Below are positions 1 to 11,600 of a stretch of 64,000 bases of DNA, one piece after another; the first letter of the stretch is position 1, and each line of letters begins with the position of its first letter. The position numbers were made by a program, and so were the translations under genes. A model generated the notes under the pieces. The model searched no databases. It was not told where the DNA came from and saw only the letters and a program-made list of their open reading frames with translations. The stretch comes from Pipra filicauda (Eukaryota; Chordata; Aves; Passeriformes; Pipridae), in NCBI RefSeq assembly GCF_003945595.2, contig NW_024103441.1, positions 248,001 to 312,000 of the forward strand, written 5' to 3'.

Positions 1-558
1 AGAATTCGTTACAAATTGTTCTTATCAACAGGAGAATCTTCATCAGTGATTTCAGTGGCAGCCTGGCCAGAAGTTATTTTTCTGAGTTTTGCCCCTTTCA
101 CAGCATGAAAACATAAACATCTGTAGAAACAACTCAGACTGAAATTCTGAGAAGACATTTTGCTCTGATTCCTACAAGTAAAAGCTGTGAACACATCCCT
201 TAAAGTGGCTAAAAAATTACTGTAATATCAAGGCAATTGTTCAAGGCTAAAAAATATAATAGATACTCATTATTTTTATATATTAAATGAAACAAACAGT
301 AGGAAACCCATATAGTATTACTATTAAAGATAAATTTGTTCCTTTTTTTTTTTTTTTATTCTGTAACAACTTCAGATCTGGGACTTGAAAACTTCTATCC
401 AGCTGTGCATTTTTAGATCTTTTAAAAGATGTGTGGCTGCCTGCAAAAACATCTGACAGTTTTATTAAATACTGATTGCAACATTGATTCACTATCCAAC
501 TCCATTTAGTTGTTATTAGAGCTACAGAATATTCATGTTAAATGCAATTACAACTCAC
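1..558 (-). other. C5: C5 intron 4 (partial)
   Basis: AT-rich sequence downstream of the exon 4 donor. I translated the minus strand looking for the next C5 exon and found no frame matching MG2, so this is read as intron running off the window edge. It contains a poly-T run near 343-358. Confidence 0.7.
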
Positions 559-2187
559 CACAAAAGTCAGGGCAGTCTCCCTCCGAGCTGGCTGCAGTTC
601 TTCATTCAGAGAGTAAACCCTGACTTTCACTGGAAGAATTGTAGCAAGAAATCTCAAAGTCAAACCATAATAGAGATTAAAAAAAAAAAAAACCAACCCT
701 GAACAACCAAAAAATCACCAATATTTTGAACATATTCCCAGAAAAATCTCTTGTGCCACGAATTAGACATTTCGGGTGAGAAGGGCAGGGACTGAGAGGA
801 TATTGGGAGAAGTGATTAATTTTTACAATATTACCAGATAGTTCAAGACATTATTCAGCTGATTAAAAAGTGAAATAGCAGCTGATAGCTGTTAAAAGAG
901 CATTTAAATCCTCATTCCTTGGCAGAGTCCACAGACTTTAAAAATGAAATAGCAGCCAAGACAAATAAGCCCTACTTACCTGACTGATCAGGAGTATAAA
1001 TTGGTTTGTCTGTGTGAATAAAGAGAAACCCATTCTCATAGGAAACAGGGATTTTTTTCTCTCTTGTAAAATGTGGAGAAACAGCTTCCAAATACAAAAA
1101 CTTGTCTGAATTATCAGTTCTTGGTAAATCTGTTGGTTGAAGCTGGGGGAGATGAAAGAAAGGTTTTTAAAGAAAATTATAAAGTGTTTTTTCCTACAGT
1201 ACTTTTTGGGTGAGAAGAGTATCTGAATAGCAGTTACTGTCCTGTGGTTGAGTATCTTGAAATAAAAATACCAACACTCACAAGGTTTTATTCTTGCTAC
1301 AGATACTTTGAAATTTTGCATTTATTTATACCCAGAATTAAACCAGCAAAGTTCAAAGCCCACTTATGAGGTTACAACCGTACAAATGATCAGACTTCTA
1401 TTTATACACATAATAAATCCTGGCCACACCAAAGCTGCTGCTGTGGTTGGTAGTTTAGTTTGATTCTCATTATTTTGTAAAGCTATGCAACTGGGATAAT
1501 ATTCCTAAAAAAAAAAGTTTGATTCTGTGTTCAACTTCACTGATTTCATTCCAAGTAATTTGAATTTCAGACATAATAAATTGGGGCTTTAGGCTTCCTT
1601 TCCCAGTTTAAACAACTGAAAACTTGTCATAACCTTTTTTAATGCTTATCACTAAAAGTGATAATAGAAAGACTGTAAGAAAAGTCTGAGTTCCTTACTG
1701 TTAAAGTTACAGAATCTTGGAATTTGTTGGCTGGAGTTAAAGAAATCCGACCGGAAGAATAAACAGTAGTTTTATCTGGAAAGCTTTTTAGGGCAATATT
1801 GACTGGAAATTTCTTGTCATAACCAAAAGCTTGAAGTACAACTTTCTCAGAGGCCCCAGCTCGGAAGATCTTTGGTGCTGTAAGGACATACCTGTACAGG
1901 GAATACAAAACAATACAAGGGAAATGGAATTAGATTTTTTCTGGATTTTGCCTATTTTTAATTCAGTTCTTAAAGCCAACAAGATAACCTAAGACACAAT
2001 CCAAAAGCTCTTCTAATGGTGCCTTTTGTATTGGCTCTGCTTCAATTCTGGCTCTATTTGTCTAAAAGAGCAGAAAACAATCAAGTCCCATTGCCAGTAA
2101 ATCCTGCATTTGCTTTACTTACGTTTTCTCTTGGCTAAAAGCTGTTCCAGAAAATAGCAAAACAATCAAATAGATCAAAACAGTCAT
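559..2187 (-). CDS. C5: Complement component C5, N-terminal coding exons 1-4 (partial gene)
   Basis: Complement C5 is the secreted alpha-2-macroglobulin-family protein that is cleaved to C5a and C5b and starts the membrane attack complex. Four minus-strand coding exons are visible: 2123-2187, 1699-1891, 980-1142 and 559-629. All have consensus acceptors and donors, and their lengths (65, 193, 163, 71) keep one frame for 164 codons. Exon 1 encodes a hydrophobic signal peptide (MTVLIYLIVLLFSGTAFS) followed by QEKT. Exon 2 gives YVLTAPKIFRAGASEKVVLQ and the rest of the first macroglobulin (MG1) domain. Exon 3 contains GFLFIHTDKPIYTPDQS, the family's MG1/MG2 junction motif. Exon 4 gives VKVRVYSLNEELQPARRETA of MG2. 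These match vertebrate C5 rather than C3 or C4 as I remember them. Exon 5 onward lies off the left edge, so anaphylatoxin and later domains cannot be assessed. Confidence 0.95.
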
Positions 2188-3589
2188 TGTGCCTGTGACA
2201 AGAGCAGAGCATGGAGTTACTGGTGCTGGGTTAAACCCCCTGTGCTGGGGAGGAACAGCAGAGCCACCGACACACTTCACTCCCAGTTAATCATTAATTG
2301 CAGATCACCTTTTATTAAAATGTTATTTCCCTCTCCCAAGGAAGCCAGAACTGCTAAACTCAGGAATTTTTTAATAGATGCTTGCCATTTTTTAATATGT
2401 CCACAGCCACCCTGAGGCAGTCCTCACCCTCTGACAATTACATTAAATCAAATCATTTTCCGAGGTAGAAAAAACCCCAGCAACCAACAAAAAAGTAGAT
2501 TTTGCCCTTCATGAAATGATTTTTATTTAAATCCAAGTGGTTTTCCATTTTTGTCTCAAGGACAAAATGCATTTGGAATTCTCTCAAACATAATGCATGG
2601 ATAGGTTGAAATCAGAATTTTTTGTTTGGAAATAACTCTTCCCTTCCAAATTTCTTCTAGCCATTTGTATTCCTCATTATGCCAACTTTTTGAGTAATTC
2701 CGTTACAAATAAAATTTGTAACATGAGAACATTAGGGCACAATATATCAACAACATGCACTGTTTAAAAAAGCAATTGCAAAAAAAAAATCCCACAACAT
2801 TTGGTGACAAAACCTTTGCAGGTCTGATATCCAAGACAGCACCACAACAAATAGGTTTATGTAAAGTTAAACAAAGTTGTGCAAGAATGCTGAAGTTTAA
2901 ACAAATACTGTGGTCAACCTTTACGGGAAAGGCATTTACAAAACTATTTCTGATCGATATAAAATTAAATTACAGTAAGGCCAACTTGGATTTCTCCCAG
3001 ATGTAATAAACTGCAGGGAAGCAATGATAAAATCTTATGAAATGTGAGGTGCTTAATAAAGCAAATGGCCAAAATACCTATTATTAAATGCCAGTAAGTT
3101 TATGTGGGTGGCATACAAATGTATATTTGTAAATGCAAATAGTAAAACGTATTGGAAAAAGCTTTGAAGGCCTAACAATACTCTGAAATAATGTTTTTTG
3201 AATCTAATGATGCCCCTTCCACACGTTTTTTCTCATATACAGCCTGATGGTTTTTCAGCCCTGCGTTTCACGACTAGATGTAGAGATTCCAAACTAACAC
3301 AGCCCAGAAGCGCTAAAAGAGACTTATTTACACGCCTCTGAGGAAATGGTGGTGATTTAGACCTACCGCGCGGAGCTGAATGCAGTATTTCCAAATGTTA
3401 CAGCACAAAACCTATTTACGCAGGTCGGCAGCGACACGCTAACGTGACACATACAGAGAGGGACAGAAAAAGTACATAAGGAAAAAATAATGACGAGAAG
3501 AGCAAGTTTTATTGTTTATACAGTGATTCGGGCTTTAATTACCCCAAAACTCCTCAAGGTTTTACTTTCCTACCGCGATTTGTGCTTTA
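2188..3589. other. Intergenic spacer between C5 and CNTRL (head-to-head)
   Basis: About 1.4 kb of AT-rich DNA between the C5 start codon and the CNTRL CpG island. No exon with acceptable splice sites and a recognisable product was seen on either strand. The first 100 bp or so serve as the C5 5'UTR and proximal promoter, with the HNF1 site at 2286-2298. Confidence 0.6.
2286..2298. promoter_or_regulatory. HNF1 binding site in the C5 promoter
   Basis: The 13 bases GTTAATCATTAAT match the palindromic HNF1 consensus GTTAATNATTAAY at every position. The site lies 99-111 bp upstream of the C5 ATG (2187, minus strand), where a proximal liver promoter element would be expected. C5 is known to be made mainly by hepatocytes. 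I see no CpG island and no clear TATA box on this side. This fits a tissue-restricted promoter. Binding itself is inferred. Confidence 0.65.
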
Positions 3590-3960
3590 AGCACCCCAAG
3601 CCCCCTCAGGGCGCGTCCTGAGGGGACGCGGCGGGAAACGGCGAAGAAGGGGCGGGGCCGGAGGGGCGGGAACGGCGCGCGGGAGGGGCGTGGTCTCCGC
3701 AAAGCCCCGCCCCTCCCCTTCCCTCTCACCCGCCGGGGCCGCCGGACAAAATGGCGGCGGGGCGGCCCCTCAGGCGGCGCCCTTAAAGGAGCCGCAGCAC
3801 CCGCGACTCGGCGGGCGGGGTGGGTGGTGATCGCTCGCTCGGGACGAGGAGGCGGTGTGGAGGTGCGCTGAGAGCCGGTGCCGTCCTTCGGGAGCGCCCC
3901 AGGGGCCGTCCTGGCCGCCGCGGCGGCGAGCGGTGACACGGCGTTACCATGTCAACGCAG
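3590..3960 (+). promoter_or_regulatory. CNTRL: CNTRL CpG-island promoter and non-coding exon 1
   Basis: Base composition switches abruptly from AT-rich to GC- and CpG-rich at about 3595. GC boxes (GGGGCGGGGCC near 3649 and GCCCCGCCCC near 3704) are followed by a YY1-type element, AAAATGGCGGC, at about 3748-3758, commonly found just downstream of transcription starts. A donor (CAG, then GTAATC) at 3960/3961 ends the likely first exon, which starts somewhere around 3740-3800. The exon contains an ATG at 3949 in A-at-minus-3 context. That ATG opens a short upstream ORF rather than the main protein. The exact start site cannot be read from sequence. Confidence 0.75.
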
Positions 3961-5019
3961 GTAATCAAAGCGGCGGCCTGAGGGGAGACGGGGCGCGGCG
4001 GGATCGGGATCGGCCTTGGTGGGTCACCGGGGAGGGGATGGGGGGCACTGGGACCACCCAGGGCCCCGCCGGGGAAGGGGGACCCCCAGGCCAGTCCCCC
4101 CTCCCTCCTGCTCTGCCGTGGGTGTCACTGCAAACCACGATCCGCGCTCAGGAAACAGCGTTACAATGACAACCGCGCTCCCTAAAACAGGAAGAAACGC
4201 CCGCAGCATCTTTCTGTCCCTTCGACTCTCACATTCCTGGTCCTGTTTGAGTTGTGTCTCCAAGCAATGGATGGAAAAGAGTGGCTTTTTCTTGCCGCTT
4301 TCTTCCTTGACCACCTTTCCTTTCCAATTTTGGAGGGAACAAAATCCATTTCAACGAAGGACATAATCTCAAGACACAACGTGATCACTCACAGACCTCC
4401 ACGTTCCCGTAAAATCATACTTTTCTGTCTTAAAGACTGTCTTAAAATGTGCTCTTTGTTCACTGTGTGTAGGTGTCAGTAAAACTCAGTCCCTGGGGGT
4501 GATCCCTACAAGAGATTTGTCCCACAGAACTTGCACATGGCTTTTTCTACTCTGATCCCCGGGGAAATATCTTCTTCACTGAGGGAAGTGTCTGTTAACA
4601 TTCTCTGGAATTTCCCAGGCAGTCACGAGATAATTTGTTTGCAGAAAGGGAAACTCTGGGAATGCCGGAGTTTTTCTCTGTTGCCTTTTTTTTCGCTCTT
4701 CTTGCTGCAAAGTGGGTGATTTCTACCTCTTGTAAAAGCAATTGGGATGCAATCCTGTGTTTCTACCCTCTGCCAGCTCTGTTAGTCTGAGCTGAGGGTA
4801 TCTGCAGACCTGAAAGGTGTATCCATTCTTCCCAATGCCATGAGAACTGGGAGCTGGCACCCTCAGGAGAACTGGCTTCCATGTGGGTTTGGCACAACGT
4901 TCTCCCTGTAGCCCCTTTGTTGCTGTGCAAACCTTTAATATTTATCCTTATGCACAGACTGATGTTCATTTTTGTTCTTCCAGATCTTGTCCTGTGGTAT
5001 TTGGGATTTTTGGCAATGA
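3949..5019 (+). other. Upstream ORF of CNTRL overlapping the main start codon (spliced)
   Basis: If exon 1 (ending 3960) is joined to the acceptor at 4983/4984, the ATG at 3949 opens a 15-codon frame, MSTQILSCGIWDFWQ. Its TGA (5017-5019) overlaps the CNTRL start ATG (5016-5018) in the arrangement ATGA. The exon 1 ATG has A at -3. The main ATG has G at -3. Such overlap is known to permit termination-reinitiation or to restrain initiation at the main ORF. The two splice sites are good, but direct joining without an intermediate exon is inferred. Confidence 0.5.
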
Positions 5020-8000
5020 GGAAAGGCTCTGTAAGAAAAGCATTAAGTACAAAACCAACTTCTCCGACACCGAGTCCAATGTCACCTGTCAGCTCAGGTA
5101 CCAGATCCCCGTCTCCCCTTGGCCAACAGACACCTCCAGCTGCTCCCAAAAGCATGGAGCAGGTGTACCAACACCTGGATATTCCAGCAGAAGACGTGGG
5201 ACCTGCTTTTAAGTTTCATAAAGGTTTGTGTCATGAACAACCGCTGGTGTAAAAGTACATACCACAAGCATAAAAAGCCAGTGTTCTGTGAGTTGTGTGG
5301 TTAAAGATGTATGGTCTGTTGGAAAGAAGCCTGAAAAACTTTCTTTCATCTTTTTTTTTTTTTGGAACTCAAATGAAGAAATGAGAATAATGAAAGCTGT
5401 GGAGAATAATGAGACTTTTAGTCCTCTCTGTAAATGCTCCTGATGTGCTGGTTCTTCTCATCCCCTGGTGAGGGAGGGGATAATTTTCAATGTTTTGCCA
5501 ATATTCAGTGTGAAATTAAAGACTAATATAAAAGTCACCAGGTTCTTTTCACTGCTAAAGGTACTTTCTCTGTTTAATTTCAGGTGAAAATGGTGTTACC
5601 CCAGGAGTTAAGTACATCACTGAGCCCCTTATAAAGGCTCTGTCAAAACAGCAAAATTTGGCATGTATAACCTCACTGAATCTTTCTTCCCCAAAAGATG
5701 GGGACAAAAAGTTTAAGGTAAGGTTTTTGACAATAACTGGTAATTAAACCAAGTTTGAAGTTAATTTTGGTTTATTTTTTAGCAAAGGTTTATTTTAAGT
5801 GGTTGTGAACACCATAAACAATTGATTCATTAGGGTGATGTCTAAAACACCATTAATTTGTGTAATGTTTTAGCTTTTGGGTTGTGCTGGTTTAGGTTTG
5901 GTTTTTTGGGAGAGGTTTTTTTGGGGGTGTGTTTTTTAATGGCATATTCTCTTTTATGTAAATGAGAGTGGTCCACTGTAAACTTAAAATCCAGTTTTTC
6001 TCTTCCAGCACTATAGAAGTCTGTACCTAAAGTGAGGTTTTAGAACCCAACAGTGGAACTGTGATTAATTAAATGTTAGAACACTTGGTGTTTGTAGTGA
6101 ACAGGTGGTTGTTAAAAACAGAAATCTGCTTTTCTCTTTTTTTAAAAAAACCCTGCAATGCTGAGGGATTCATTTTGTGTTCTTCAGTACATAGAAAATC
6201 TGGAGAAGTGCTCTAAACTAGAGATACTAAATCTTAGTAACAACCAGATAGAGAAGATGGAGAAGTTGGATAAACTGCTGAAGTTACGGGAGCTCAACTT
6301 GTCCTGCAACAGGATCAGGTAAAGAGGAAACCTGGGCAGGTTTGGTGAGCCCAGGGACAGTAAAACTGATGTTCTTTTACTGCTTGAGTTCTCTCCAAAG
6401 TGCATTTCCCACCAGTTGTATTCTAGACTAACAGGCTTTGGTGAGATCTTCTTAAAAAGCACAAACTCTTTGGTGTTGGAAGCAGAAATAGTTCTGGGAA
6501 GTGCTGTCAGTGCTGTGGTTAAACTTGTTTTCCTTGGAAGCCAAGCCAGAAGTGCAGGTTTCCAGATACCACAGTGAAGAGTGTGCAATGACCCAATTAA
6601 ATGCCTTAAAAATTTAATTAAACTTTTAGTACTTATTCTTACAGGTAATATAATTTTTCTTTTAGGAGAGGAAGCTGACTGGGCTTGATCAGGCAGGCAG
6701 GAAACCCACTGAATTGCTTTTTAACTGTTTTGAGAGTCTGGTGCCTTGTTTGAGTGGGTTAGAATTGTTGAAGGGTAATGGTTCACACAATAGCAAATGA
6801 GTTTTCATTGCTTTTAATGTTTCTGCCAGTGAATTATGATCTTTACTGTGATGAAACCCACTTTGCAGCAGAGAAGTTAAGAATAGGAAGTGGGCAAAAC
6901 ACAGGTTTCTACACATGGCATTCACACAACTTCCTCTCTCAACAGGAATTGAAAAGGGCAGAGGAGCTTTTAGCTGCTGCTCCATGTTTTCAGACCTTAG
7001 TTATGTACAGCTGGTATATATTCAATAAATAGTATATAAATGAGCACATTCTGCTGTCCTTTGTAACAATAATCACATCTTTAGATAAATGCCTGAATAG
7101 ACTAAAACCTAGCATGGTTTCCTCAATGGTTATTTACTGTTTTAATAAAACACTGAAAAATGTAGCTCTTCATGCTGTCAGTTTACAGTTGATCCTTCTT
7201 TTAGTTGTTTAGTCTAAACAACTAAAACTTGTTTATTTGGGTTCATCTTTCTCCCATAAGGTTCTCAGAAGAAAAAGAACAAAGGAATTACCACACATTA
7301 AAATAATCTAGATATGTAAACGTAAAGGTTTTGCCACAGAGACAGAAAGTCATGCTGTAATTTTTGATCTTACTTTAGTACTTGTAAGTCAGTTGGTGTA
7401 ATTTAACTTGAATTGCGAGTCCATGGCAGTAAATAACTGTTTTTACTGATCTCTTGGTGATTAGGTGAGGCAGATTTTGCTGTAGCTCATCCATAATGCC
7501 TCAGCTTCCCTGTAAATTTGTGGTGGTTCTTGGTTTGTCTTCTCATTTCCAGCAAAATCGAAGGTATAGAACAGCTGCAGAACCTCCAAAAGCTGAACCT
7601 GGCAGGGAATGAGATCGAGCACATCCCTGTGTGGCTGGGGAAGAAGCTGAGATCCCTTCGTGTCCTCAACCTGAACCACAACAAACTGTCCTCAGTAAGT
7701 GAGGGGAGGCACAGCCAGGCTTTGCTCAGGATCCTTCCCTGAGGGAGCTGCTGTGTCCACACTGATTGGCTTACTCTGAATAATTGCTGAGTGTGTTTCC
7801 TTTTGGTCAGAAAAACTCCTTTTGTGCAGGGTTTTGAAGATACAAACCTGTAGGATGTTGTTTGAGACAGTGGAGTTTTTGGGAGGTTGTAAATATCCAC
7901 AGGCCTTGGTGTGGCTTGAATTTCCAAGGTCAAACTTGATTAAATTTACCCTCTTTAATAGAAGAAGCCATTTGATTATAGGAAGTGACTTTAGTCATAG

Positions 8001-8646
8001 TACTCTGTGTTTGGGTAGGGTTTTAGAGGTTACTCTTTAGCATAAACATTAAAATAGATCCTTTGATACAAAACTAACATAAGACATTCTACATAATCAG
8101 AAGTTCACTCATGGGGGTTTAATTGTTCTTGGAAGGATGTCTGATCATTGTTCCCTTTCTCTTTGATTTAGCTCCATGACATAGCTAAACTAAAGCCTCT
8201 TCAAGATCTGACCTCTCTATTCCTCGCTGATAATCCAGTTGGAAATCTGCCTCACTACTGCTTGTACACCATATTCCACTTGAGAGCACTGGAAAACTTG
8301 GATGGGCAGCCCGTGACAAATCCTGACAGGCAGGAAGCTCTGCAGAGGTTCAATTTAGGTAATAGTATGTTAAATCTAAAGGGAGTGACACAAAACTGAA
8401 GTTTTAGGAGAAGACTTTTCTATTTGAATGTTTCTGTCATTCTGGTTTGCAGAAGAGATAGAAAAATTAGAGAGAGAGTTGGAAAACACAGTCAAGGAGA
8501 TGGAGAACCTCAAACTGACCCAGTCCAAGGTGCTCGAGCAGCTTCACCATCAAGATGAGGTCAACAAATCACTGAAAGAAAAGACTTTGCAACAGAAACA
8601 AAGCTTTGAAGACCTACAAAGGGACCTGGGCACCAAAAATGAGCTG
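5016..8646 (+). other. CNTRL: CNTRL module 1: Ser/Pro-rich N-terminus, leucine-rich repeats, first coil (residues 1-332)
   Basis: Exons 4984-5223 (coding from 5016), 5584-5717, 6188-6318, 7553-7694, 8172-8358 and 8453-8646. Exon 2 encodes a basic Ser/Thr/Pro-rich tail (TKPTSPTPSPMSPVSSGTRS). Exons 4-6 encode SDS22-like 22-residue repeats with the pattern LxxLxLxxNxI: LEILNLSNNQIEKM, LRELNLSCNRISKI, LQKLNLAGNEIEHI, LRVLNLNHNKLSSL and LTSLFLADNPVGNL. They close with a cap-like FHLRALENLDGQPV. This is the region related to Nud1 in the yeast mitotic-exit pathway, according to the literature on the family. Exon 7 begins continuous heptads (EIEKLERELENTVKEMENL). Confidence 0.9.
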
Positions 8647-11600
8647 GTAAGGTAATCACCTGCACTAGGGAAATACTTGGACACAGAGTTGTCAGTGTGA
8701 GGGTTCAAATGGCTGGAGATTTATGGTTAAAATTGAGACAAACCTCAGGGACTTCAACTCTCTAAAGAGTGGTTATTTACCAGTGGTTCTTCAATGTTCT
8801 TTCTGTAGAAAAAGTAAGTATATTGAACCAGCAGTCAGTATCACTCTTGTCATTTATGGTAACTTGTTTGTTTGTCTCTAGTAATTGTTTATTTTTGTTT
8901 CAAATTTGGTCAGTTGATGAAAGGTTAAGTGTCCTCTGGCTGCTAAATTGCTGATGTACTGAAATATCCTGCCTTGGTCAGGCTCTAACCTGCTGCTGCA
9001 ACAAGGGAAAAAGTGAATACTTTTCCAAAACCAAGATGTGCATAGGAGTTGTATGTTTGTTATGATTGTTATTTTGGGTAGTGTCCACTGGTTTACTTGT
9101 ATTTTATTCACATCACCCTAAAATCTTATATTTGAATATCTTCCATTGGTAGCTATAAAATGCAAGGAAAGTCCTCTTGACTTGAGAGTGATGAATTGTG
9201 AGTGACCAGATGGGAACTTAATAGATGGCTTTTATCTTGTTAGACTTTGTCCTCTAAAACTTCATCCTCCAACCTTTTGATAGTTAACACTTCCCCAGCT
9301 GTTTATTCTCTGAGCACACCCCCACTAACCAGCAATCTGTTTCTAAAATGCAGTTTTCAGTATAGTGAGATTTAGCAGCAAATACTTTGCAGTTTGAGCC
9401 CACTGTTATCCTTGGGGTGACGAACTTTGCTTGCTTCTCTCCTCCTTCAGCTGGTGTGTTGGTTTGTCCCAGCCCCCTTTCTGCAGAGCCTTTATTCCTC
9501 ACTGAAGGTAGCCCCCCTGTGCTCCTGCCTGCATGGTTATTTTATTTCTAGGATGTATTTGCACTTTCACTGACGTAGCAACATTAGTATGAAGTGTTCA
9601 CTGTGGGTTTGGATACAATTTTCTTGATTTTTTTTTTCCTTTTCTCTGAAACACAGTTAATTTTTGCATGACATTTTATCAGGTTTTTAAATCTTTCTTT
9701 AAGCCTTTCCTGTTCTTATCTTTTCCTCCATTAGTCCTGCTTTCCACTGTCTGTTGGAATTGTGCTGCATGTTCTCCCTCAGGTATTCAGTGTGAAAAGT
9801 TGATTTAAAATGAAATCACATGATGGACCTTTACTAAAAATAGCATCAAAACCTACAAAGTTAAGCTAAAATAAAATGCATAGACTTGTACATTTGACAA
9901 TTGAGATATTTTGTTTCTTTTACAGGCCGTGAGTGTTAATAGCTTCTATGCTCATTGCTAGCAATAAATACATTTGTTATTTGGCCTACATTTTGCTAGA
10001 GGATCACAGCCAAATTATTTTTTTATCCTAAGTTAGTAACAGATTTCTTTTTAAACCTTTGATGCCCAGAAACTTCAAAGGCCTTTCATGTGATCATTTG
10101 TGTTCTATTAATTGTGGGGCTTCTGTCTCCTCTTAATCCTCATTGTACCTTCTAATAAAGCTGCACTTGTGATGTTCTTGCTCTGTGGTGTGAGCTGTGA
10201 GCTGTGTTCCCGAGCTGTGGCTGTGCCCTGCTCTCTGTAGAGCTGAGCTGGCTGTGCTGATGACACTTGGATGAATTCAGCTGACTCTGTCCCTGTTTCT
10301 CAGCTGAAGCAGAAGACAGTGGAGCTCACCCGAGCCTGCCAGAAGCAGTATGAGCTGGAGCAGGAACTGGCCTTTTATAAGATCGACGCAAAATTCGAGC
10401 CACTGAATTATTTTCCATCCGAGGTAATAATTTTAAAAGAACGGATCTTTTCGTTGCCCTTCCTCTGCATTTTCAACTTGGAAAATAAAGTTTTCTAGAA
10501 TTCTAATAGACGGTGCTTAATTAAAAGTTATTCGTTACAAAATATAAACATTTCATTTTAAAATCGTAAGTTATAAGCTTTCAGCCAGACGGTGAGTGAC
10601 ATTTAATGTGCTGAATATTAGTGTACATATCTATATGTATGTGTTTTAGCTGAGTCCATGAGCAAACATTTCATTCTTAGTAACCAAAGTAATGATAGGC
10701 CCTTCTTCTGGCTTAATTTTGGAGGCCCTTTTACTTGGAGAAATCCCACAAGCCTGAGTTAGATGGTATTAGAATTTCTATGCTTTTTCTGTTGAATTTT
10801 TCTCCTAGTAGAGCCCACCCTCTCTGTCATACCTGCAAACAAATATGGAGATGCCTGAATGAAAGCAGCCTCACAAGAGATGTGAAGATCAGTAATTATT
10901 AACTATAATTAAGTTATGTCTGAGTAAAATTTAAGTGCAACAATGTAACGGACTAAGTACAATCTAAGTAGATCTAAAATACAAAGATAAAGTTCTTCCT
11001 GTTAATATCCACTTGCATTACACGTTTGCAACAAACTCACCACACCCCAGTTGGGTCAGATGGTTTTTAATTCTGTTCTAAAATAACAATATTCAAGGCC
11101 AAGCAAGTCAAGTGTAATCTGTTTTCTTCTAGTTATTCTCATTTCAAATTGGTTTAAATGTCTATTATGAATTGTCTGCAGCCATATTTCTGGGATAAAG
11201 ACCACCTGTTTCCTGCATTTCAGGAGGTTGAGGTCGATGATGTGCCCGGGGAGAGCCCCTACATTGGCAAGGCCAGGTACAAGAGGAACATGTTTGTGAG
11301 GGAAGGATTCATCGCTGGCAGGGCTCAGCAGCTGCACCTGGGCAAAGTGCAGAGGGAGGGAGAGGACTTCTGGAGGAAAACCCAGCTGGAACTGCATCTC
11401 CAAACTCTGGATGAGCTACTGGAGAGTAAAGAAAAAAAGATTAATTCAGGTAAAATCTTATCCTTTTTTAATCAAATGAAATTAAAATATGTATATCATA
11501 TAAAATGTGGTTTATTCTGCTGACAGAAGAAGTGCTGTCATTTCTACACACTGTGCTTGCATTTTGGGTCAAAGCTCTTACCATTTCTTATGGCTTTTAT

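Noticed and set aside
9..194. Possible C5 exon 5
   Set aside because: None of the three minus-strand frames resembles the MG2 sequence that should follow exon 4, so exon 5 is taken to lie off the window.
2188..2210. Splice acceptor just before the C5 ATG (TTGTCACAG)
   Set aside because: It looks like an acceptor, but the HNF1 site 100 bp upstream places the promoter too close for an extra upstream exon. C5 is expected to carry its 5'UTR and ATG in one exon.
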